Below are positions 56,791 to 64,000 of a DNA stretch of 64,000 nucleotides, one piece after another (within the stretch, counting starts at the first letter, position 1; each line of letters begins with the position of its first letter). Position numbers and translations under genes: made by a program. This DNA comes from Toxorhynchites rutilus septentrionalis (Eukaryota; Arthropoda; Insecta; Diptera; Culicidae). Location of the stretch: NCBI RefSeq assembly GCF_029784135.1, contig NC_073745.1, positions 281,515,803 through 281,579,802 of the forward strand, read 5' to 3'. The notes beneath the pieces were generated by a model, which did no database searches, was not told where the DNA came from, and worked only from the letters and a program-made list of their open reading frames with translations.

Positions 56791-57233
56791 CAGTGTTGCC
56801 ACATTTTAATCTGTACCAGAGGAGTTAAAAATCTTTCTCATCTCATACTTTTTCGTCCAAAAATCTGTACCATCGAAAATATTCGTTGCATGAAATTTTG
56901 CATGAAAAAAATACTCATACCCACTACAAATACTACATTTACATTTGCAAGTCCTTCGTGTGTTTTATAATGCTTATACATAGTTTTTTTTAAATCTAGA
57001 TTATGTACTGTCATGAATTAAAATTTTGGAAAACTCGCTCCAAGCGATACTGCGGCATATAAGTCGTCATGTACCTTAATGTTGCTTTGTTCGAATGCAA
57101 GAAATATCACGCGCGGGGAAAATCTGTACCAATCTGTACTTTTTGACGAAAATCCGTACCGTACAGAATATGTACCAAAAATAACGAAAAAATCTGTACC
57201 TTTCCAGATAAATCTGTACGTGTGGCAACACTG
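56791..57233. mobile_element. hAT-type MITE with 8-bp target duplication
   Basis: Ends CAGTGTTGCCACA... and ...TGTGGCAACACTG are inverted. Perfect 8-bp duplications CCTACACC flank it (56783-56790 and 57234-57241), the size made by hAT transposases. 443 bp, inside full of AATCTGTACC in both orientations. No coding capacity. Confidence 0.9.
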
Positions 57234-57397
57234 CCTACACCACAGTTTTTTAATGAAGATGTTGATGAGAAAAAAAGTTTGACGACTAACATAATGGTTA
57301 TTTTTTTTAAATCGGGAAAACAGCTCGGGTTCACCAAGCATATCAGTCTGTTTTAACTGAGAGTTAACATCAAGAGAAATGCATAGATAATAATATA

Positions 57398-59139
57398 GGG
57401 GAGATGGGGGTAAGATGGACATGTTAAGGAAAACTTTAATTTTATCTTTGAAAAATCATGTTTTCCAAAACTTAAAAGCAGTTTCCTACAGAAACTGAAA
57501 CAACCCGAAAAGCAGAACATTTTTATCGATGCGGCTATAATGGACATGTAGTGGGGGGAATATGGACAGGTCAATAATATACGAAGCGTAGAAGTGTATC
57601 GCTCGCGAGAGGAATAATTTCGCTCTCTCTCAGTATTTGTGCGTCCAGTAACTGAAATAGAACAAAAAGAGAAAGCGATATAGAAAAGAGCGCTTGCAGC
57701 GTGCATATGTATTAGTGATCTGTTGGGCAGGCAAAAGAGATCGCTGCATAGGATTTATATGTATTTTATATGGATCGACAAGATTGAGCTTTGTTTAAAT
57801 TATTATTTTTGAGAAATAGTTGTAGAAATTACGCGCTACACTACATTAATAACATACGAATATACGTCTCTTTACATAAAAATATTTACTTTTAGCGTCA
57901 AAGCCATATATACGGAGAAAAATAGAAATTTCTGTTATGTCTATGATCTATATCAATCGAAGCAGATTGATTATTCAAGAAGTTTCACAGAAAAAGTGCA
58001 AACTGCACATTGCGATTGTATAGCCGGGTTGTGTGAAGTGTGCTCCCATTTAGGCTTCGTGCTATTTGTTCTAAAATGCTGGGCTCGTGAAGAGGTAAAC
58101 TATAATTAATATTCGTTAGGAAATATTCTTAATCGGTGGTTAGTTACGCCAAAAAAAAGCAGATGATTATGTTGAAATTAAGAGCATATTCAGCCAGACA
58201 GATCAACCAACCCTCAGATATGATTTTCGGGCACCTGAATGCTCTGCGGAGAAGTAAAATATGGTTATAAGAAAATTGATCGGAAACGAAGAACATCCAT
58301 TAATTGGCTAATTCATGGAAAATACAAGGAAGCATTCGAATGTGAGCTCAAGCCCCTTTGTCTTAAATCTAGGGCTGAACATGCTGATAATTCTTTCCTG
58401 TTATTTTTTCGATTCAAATCTAGTAGGAAAGTCACTCAATGAACATCGCGAAATAGGTGCTAGTAAGTCAAGCAATATGCGTTACACAAAAATATATATA
58501 TACGGTAATAGCTTGCCTAACTGTTTCACAAAGTTCACGTTAGTTCTATGAAATATTTCGCGCTAATAGAAAGATCGCAACTATATTTAAATCATCTACA
58601 AGAACGTCGATTGATAATGAATCCGCTTCTGCTGCATAGAAGCTACGAATGTAAATAAATGATGTTTACCCAACAGATGCTCTGCATGTATGTGTAGCAA
58701 GTGCCCTATCGGATGTGATTATGGACGTGAATGTCCATGACCATCACTGTCCCACCAGTGCAATTATTGCAATAATTTAAATTTGCCACTTACGAAAGAA
58801 TTTACTTTTCCGTACATACCTAATATCGCTTCTCTGTTAACTCACAAACCGAAGTATAACCATCAGCGAATTCAATTTTGCAATTAAATCAATCAAAATG
58901 CTTAATATCGAAGCCATCCACACAAATTACATCCACACGCGAAATCATATTTGATTTTCGGTTTTTGTTTTCCTATTTCACTTTTGATTAGTATTCATTG
59001 TCATAGGATGGGTTTAAATATTCTAGAATAGCATGTAGAAGGGGTTCCCATCAACAGAAATTTGAAATTCATAATTCAACTATACCAATGAACCACCTGT
59101 TCATCATACCCCCACTGTCCGTCTTACCCGCGGCTCTCC
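57398..59139. mobile_element. G-rich TIR element, TA-flanked
   Basis: Left end GGGGAGATGGGGGTAAGATG then GACATG; right end is the reverse complement of GGAGAGCCGCGGGTAAGACG then GACAGTG. About 28 bp with roughly 20 matches, TA at both borders. About 1.74 kb. The frames inside (117 and 134 codons on the minus strand) run through the TIR and have no resemblance to known transposases. Age and unity of the element are uncertain. Confidence 0.5.
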
Positions 59140-59316
59140 TACCACACTTCATATGCTTCTAAACATTTAAATTACATTAGGCTCTGCCGATTTGCAATAA
59201 TACTTTATCTTCGTTTCCTAGAGAATAAATTGAGTACGCTATAAAACTGAGCAAAATATATTCAACAAAAGAGTGTCTTGATGACAGGGATATCACGCAA
59301 AATTTATTTACATGTA

Positions 59317-60253
59317 GGGGAAAAGGGGGGAATTTGGACCACCTAAGCAAATCACCTAATATTTCCAACCCAATACGGTCTAAATCAAAAATGTCACATT
59401 GTATACTAAGCTACACTTGTTTTCTCTCAATCAATAATGTTAAATAATTATATCAAGCTTTAAACTACCAAATATACCATAAAATAAAAGAGATGATTAT
59501 TGGACATTAAAATTTGATGCGGGGTGATTTGGACCATCTGTGGGGTGATTTGGTCCAGTGTGTGTTTCATAAAAAAAACATACTTATGTTTATGTAAAGT
59601 ATTTTGGAATAATGTTACAACCAGTAACAGATTTTTTCACTGTTGTTCGAGCATTTTCAAACTCTTTCGATGCTTGGTAAAAGAAAATCCGTTCTTGATG
59701 GCCTGCGTTGCTCTTTCAAGCTCCCCCTTCTTCCAACGTTGTCTGCCCATCCTCTTTTGTAATTCTGCGGCATCTGGAATCAATTAGACCAAAGAAAAAC
59801 CTCAAATCTGTAGGACCAATTCACCACACAAAAACGTGTCCATGTCACCCCACACAACATGCAAAAATTAAAATGCAATTAATTTAATTTATTGTTATCA
59901 AACTTACAGTTTCGCTACATAAAATTGTTCCTCTTCTGTAGGTGAACAGAACTTTACTGCACCATACACGAAAAGTTTATTTGATCAGCGGGAAAAACCT
60001 TTTTTTTTTTTTTTTTTTTACCTTAAAACCACGAGAGGAAAATTCACATTTATTGACAATTAAAGAGCTTGCTGTGTTCATGCTACCATTTCCTTCCACC
60101 TGTCGAATTTTACCAAAGTTTTTTTACGTTAGTTACATACGGTACATTAATAAAAGAAGATGACATTACAAAAAGTCCAAGTTGAGCCGTACTCTTTGAG
60201 ATAAAGGGGTGGTCCAAATCACCCCATATGTCCAACTCACCCCGTGTTACCCT
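59317..60253. mobile_element. G-rich TIR element with GGGGTGATTTGGACC repeats
   Basis: Left GGGGAAAAGGGGGGAATTTG then GACCACC; right the reverse complement of AGGGTAACACGGGGTGAGTT then GGACATATGGGGTGATTTGG. Internal repeats of GGGGTGATTTGG(A/T)CCA at 59521-59556. About 0.94 kb, non-coding. Related in style to 57398-59139 and to the single end at 60373. Confidence 0.5.
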
Positions 60254-61452
60254 ATAGGAGTGTTTAATTTTTATACGTGTGCCTTCTTCCAAAAAATCTA
60301 TAATCATATTTGTAGAAACTTACTTTGAAATTAACTTCACTACACAAATAAGTCGAATAATTCTTCAAGTTAGGGGAAATCAGGGGGAAATCGACACTCT
60401 CTTATTTTTCCAGTTAGATGCCACTTTTCGCAAATTTTCGGATGACCCTGTACATACTTGTCAATTGTTACGGAAAATTTTGGATAATTCGATACTTTCC
60501 ATAAGTCTAATTCATCTAAGATCATTGTTCAGTATATCACTCAGAACTCTCAGATTTTAAAGTCTCTTTAAATCAATACAGCAGCAGCAGCAGTGTATTA
60601 TGTGAGACGTTGGGTGATTTTGTTGCTTATCGTTGCTTTAAAACTTTGCTTAGCAACTTCAAGTCTATTCGGGATAAAACCAACACTTTCAGTCAGGGTA
60701 AAACCGACAACTGGTTTGTGTGTTCATTGACAGGTAAAATGAGTTCTTATTTTTTGTAGTTGACCCGTGTTTAGGTTTGAAACGCCAAACGGTAGAGCTA
60801 TATTGATATTCAACTGAAAACAGCCAGAACCAACGTTGAGTAGGGCATGTCGATTAAAAAAGCAAAAAAAAACATTCATGAAATATATCATTTTCGCTTC
60901 AAACAAGTCGTATTTGAAATACAAAAAATATATTTTTAACTGTATATAATCGAGTCTAAAATTGTATATAATCGAGTCTGTACATAATCGAGTTCGACCT
61001 GTATTGCGAATCAGTCGCATGTAAATTGGTCTCTCGAAATGCAAATGCAGTGAACAAACACAACAACAAGTGAACGGACACTGTGGGCAGAGGAAACATA
61101 GGGACAATTTTAGTTCCATCCTTCAACTTATTGCAACGAACCAAAGCATAAGAGCAGCGATTTCTATAACACGATCATGCTTCAGCTAACAAGCAGTCAA
61201 AAGCTTTTTTAATTAATATGTCACACACAGCGGTTTTGCTTGGTACAATGGCAAACACAAAATTCTCTCGGAGAGTTGATGATGTATTGTAGAAAGAAGA
61301 TTTAAAAGAGAGCGCTACTCAGTGAAATTATGCTCTGCGTCTGCGAATTGCCGTCTGTTGGAGATTGCTTGTCTACTTTTGCATCATATGCACACATTAT
61401 TATTGTTTTCAAGCATTGCCTAGGGTACATTGGAGTGATTATTATAATGTTA
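60254..61452. other. Repeat patches without a gene
   Basis: 60373-60400 (TTAGGGGAAATCAGGGGGAA) is a lone G-rich end. 60580-60594 is a short (CAG)n run. 60915-61003 has the CTCGATTATATACAG family in reverse with about 60 bp of interior shared with 13060-13100. 61005-61045 and 61345-61415 match patches at 25.7 and 23.25 kb. The 131-codon minus-strand frame over 60724-61119 crosses these repeats and is not a gene. Confidence 0.5.
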
Positions 61453-62992
61453 CTAGCTAACCCGGCAAACGTTGTTCTGTCATATAAATTATTTCTAGAG
61501 AATACTTTGAGTGTTAAATGAAACATACATAATGCATTGTAAACGTGTTTGAATCTGTCAACGATCTATAAAATAAATCGAATGTGATCAACAAAACAGA
61601 ACGAATGAAAAGATTCGAACGAAAATGTGTATAATGTTTCTTGACTCAATGTATTTCATCAATGTAACTGACATGTTTGAACTCTTAAAAGTTAAATGTT
61701 AAGTGAAAATAGTAATATATTTTTGTCGAAAAGTAGAAAAATGAAATAAAGCAAATCAATATCAATTTCGTTCAATTGTTGTTTTGGTGGAAAATGCGCG
61801 TATGCCGTTATCAAGATGGGCGGCTATATTTATAACTGTTCATGAAATGGGAACAACGATATGTCAGACAACTTCAATGGAACTGATGTACCTGCATATT
61901 CGATTGCGCATTATTTCGTCGTTTTCACTCAATAGAGTATTCACATCGGTATTCTGAATTTAAAATACAGCCATTTTGCATCCATATTCACGGACTTGCT
62001 AATGCATTTAATGTTTTACATCAAATCGCAGAACCTCACATTAATATGAACATTGAATGTTGATTGCTGTGGATGATTGTCTGCCATTGTCAGTATTTTT
62101 CGTTAATAAATTAGACATCGGAGTACGTTTGTGATTGTGTCGTTGGTAGAATTTTTAGACAAACGCCTTGTACTTATTACATCCGCCATGCAAGGCGATA
62201 AAAGTTTCAGATCCACGCATGGACCATGTTTGTGGTAACAAAATCGAACAGTCACTCATGTCCCAGAATCGGATTGGTTTGAAGGCCGATTTCACGACTC
62301 GATCATCTTTTGCATTCTTAAATCCGTCCGGCTTAAATTCAATCGTTCTATGTAAATGTGGCAATCTTGCCTTGTCGCAAAACAAACGTCAAAATGATTA
62401 ATCCGTATTTATGGAATAATCAGATTGGCAGACCCGGAAACAAATTAAATTTTTTTTTAAATGATTAATTTAAAACGATTACGATGTCGTTTGAATACAT
62501 AGAAGACACAGTCCTGACCCTAACTTGGTTCTTTTCCATAAATTTTCTTGCATTTCCACCAAACTTTATATATAATATAAAGTCATCTCCAGACACAATT
62601 TTTACTCAAGATTTTTCCCCACTTGCAGAGAATGTATTACTTTTTTTTTGCATATAACACATTTGATATGTAGAGCTAATTTTTCATTTAATTTTTTTAC
62701 AACAACAAAAAATCTTTATTCCACCCGAAAATCCATAACCATTTTTGGTTCACATATATGGAACACGGAACTCAATTTGGGCTATGTCGAATTGTATGGC
62801 AAGGTTGCGACATTTGCACAACTCGATTGGACTTGAATCGAACGGATTACAGAATGCAAAATTGCAATTCGTCCGGGTAATTCTGACTCGATCGAATTTC
62901 AGACTACGGGTTAGTAGTTGATTATCAAAATCGGTCGAGCCGTTTTGTAGGAGATCAGTAACAAACACCGTGACACGAGATTTTTATATACA
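61453..62992 (-). mobile_element. Second Helitron family, non-autonomous
   Basis: On the minus strand it ends GTTTGCCGGGTTAGCTAG before T (plus 61452-61470), and its 5' part near 62992 is TATATAAAAATCTCGTGTCA then CGGTGTTTGTTAC, followed by CTACAAAACGGCTCGACCGA, a conserved phrase of insect Helitron-like elements (general knowledge). The 5' TC is mutated. Interior contains an inverted pair (62165-62395 and 62755-62900). About 1.54 kb, non-coding. Confidence 0.6.
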
Positions 62993-63109
62993 GCCATTCC
63001 AAACCAAACCAAATTAATTTTCGTAAAAAGTGTTAATTTTTTTTTATCACAAAACATTAGACCCGTATTTTTTATTTTTTCGTTAGAGTGACCATTTCCC
63101 ATTTAGGGT

Positions 63110-63620
63110 GTTTCGAAAAATCAATTATTTCCACTATTTCCCAAAACTGATTTTTTTCAAAAATTCATAACTTTTGAACCACTGAACCGATTTGAATGAT
63201 AGCCTTACCAAATTGAAGCCAATGAGCTATGAGCTGATTATGAGGTAGTCTTCTATTAAAAAAATATTGAACCAGCAAAAAAATGGATTTTGTTCTCGTT
63301 ATTATTGATTGTACTTGTTTTGTTGTTTTCATGGCTTTGGACTAGGAGGCGCTATATTTGTTTATATTTTTTCTTGCGAGCTGGGGATTTTTTACATAAC
63401 ATATCTCGATATCAGAGATGCTATTTTTTTCGTTTTTTAGATATGAATTTCCAAACTTAACCGATGGTTCGAAAAAACAATTTTTTCACCTATTTCCGTT
63501 GCAAAAATTCATAACTTCTGAACTACTGGACCGATTCAGATGTACGACATATCAAACTGAAGCTTATGAGTTAGTTTTCTTTAAAAAATATTACTTTTGG
63601 GAAAAAAATTGATTTTGGTT
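63110..63620 (+). repeat. Two diverged direct repeats
   Basis: 63113-63290 and 63460-63620 share the order CGAAAAA...CAATT, CAAAAATTCATAACTT(T/C)TGAAC, ACCGATT(T/C)(G/A)(A/G)ATG, AAATTGAAGC/AAACTGAAGC, ATGAGCTA/ATGAGTTA and AAAAAAATATT. Unit about 350 bp. Non-coding and probably part of a dispersed element. Confidence 0.65.
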
Positions 63621-64000
63621 TTTTTTTTATCCAAAATATATATTTTTATTAGGGCTCATATGGCGTCAGCCTAACGGGGCCGGGAGTTCAATATTTCGAC
63701 AATGTTTGCTTACAACTATGTTAGTAATATGTAACCGATTACTCGCGGTTGGCTCGAGGTGGGTATTACAAGTGTTCTGATAATTGGTATGTTGCAGTCT
63801 TCGATGCTCTGTACGTGTGCCCGACACGGGATACCTGCTATTGGGATGCAGCTGACCATTAATCAGCAACGCCCCCCTAGTAACCAACGACCGAACTCAT
63901 CTCCACTCCACACGCGCTGCCAACTTACGAGCGTATACTGACGAGGAATGTGGAAAAATTCATTATAAGCAATTTGCCTTTCAAAAAGTGTACCTTCTAA
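63621..64000. other. No recognisable gene at the window end
   Basis: 63655-63690 (GGGCTCATATGGCGTCAGCC) starts a GC-richer segment with overlapping 60-73-codon frames on both strands. It may be the edge of a feature continuing outside the window. No motif recognised. Confidence 0.4.

Noticed and set aside
56551..56970. 139-codon frame
   Set aside because: Its second half runs through the hAT MITE, so it is a chance frame.
57018..57706. 134- and 117-codon minus-strand frames
   Set aside because: The first spans the MITE border and the second crosses the G-rich terminal repeat. Neither resembles a transposase.
60724..61119. 131-codon minus-strand frame
   Set aside because: It crosses a transposon-end repeat and a dispersed repeat patch. 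The patch at 25.7 kb encodes a different frame.
1..64000. Integrated viral (non-retroelement) genes or toxin genes
   Set aside because: No polymerase, capsid, glycoprotein or toxin motifs were recognised apart from the LTR retrotransposon and LINE reverse transcriptases described.

Overview
This window looks like eukaryotic, AT-rich, repeat-dominated genomic DNA from a mosquito (Culicidae, Aedes-like by impression). The basis is a DD37E-type Tc1/mariner element of the kind described from mosquitoes, a CsRn1-like Ty3/gypsy element primed by tRNA-Trp, Helitron-type elements with the A|T...CTAG|T insertion signature, tRNA-derived SINEs, hAT and TA-target MITEs, and the absence of any bacterial-style gene organisation. 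The species call is inference. I found no complete host protein-coding gene. Two short stretches (21563-21591 and 46904-46976) have a start codon followed by a splice-donor-like site and are reported as weak first-exon candidates.

Layout. 1-2.1 kb: gene-free. 2.1-3.75 kb: an almost pure 8-bp satellite of about 970 bp grown inside a Helitron that abuts a decayed LINE reverse transcriptase (3.75-4.9 kb). 7.3-10.9 kb: a Tc1-like element with doubled (IR/DR) ends and a decayed transposase split by a foldback element. 12.4 kb: tRNA-derived SINE with an 11-bp target duplication. 14.7-17.6 kb: a mariner-like element in which most of the transposase is replaced by a tandem array whose units look like micro-exons separated by introns. 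18-19 kb: Tc1 relic with a 481-bp MITE inside. 19.4-26.5 kb: largely unannotatable, with diverged dispersed repeats. 26.6-27.2 kb: intact-ended non-autonomous Helitron. 28.0-33.8 kb: a full-length CsRn1-like LTR retrotransposon (minus strand, 197-bp LTRs differing at two sites, 5-bp target duplication) carrying a nested DD37E transposon with an open 338-codon transposase. 34.6-51.5 kb: four copies of a TIR family with TTGACGTAG ends, SINE copies, a mariner relic and a second, broken DD37E copy. 51.9-54.9 kb: mariner relics and two adjoining Helitrons. 56.8-60.3 kb: a hAT MITE with a perfect 8-bp target duplication and two G-rich TA-flanked inverted-repeat elements. 61.5-63.0 kb: a second kind of Helitron on the minus strand, then a tandem repeat.

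How parts act together. The only intact protein machinery is the 338-aa DD37E transposase, which has matching 30-bp inverted repeats at its own ends and at the ends of the dead copy at 48.8 kb, so it could in principle act on both. All other elements need enzymes from elsewhere. The most unusual structure is the micro-exon-like array at 15.1-16.9 kb. Next is the retroelement whose candidate gag start codon has been separated from the rest of the frame by a transposon. Coordinates of degenerate elements are approximate to about 10-30 bp.
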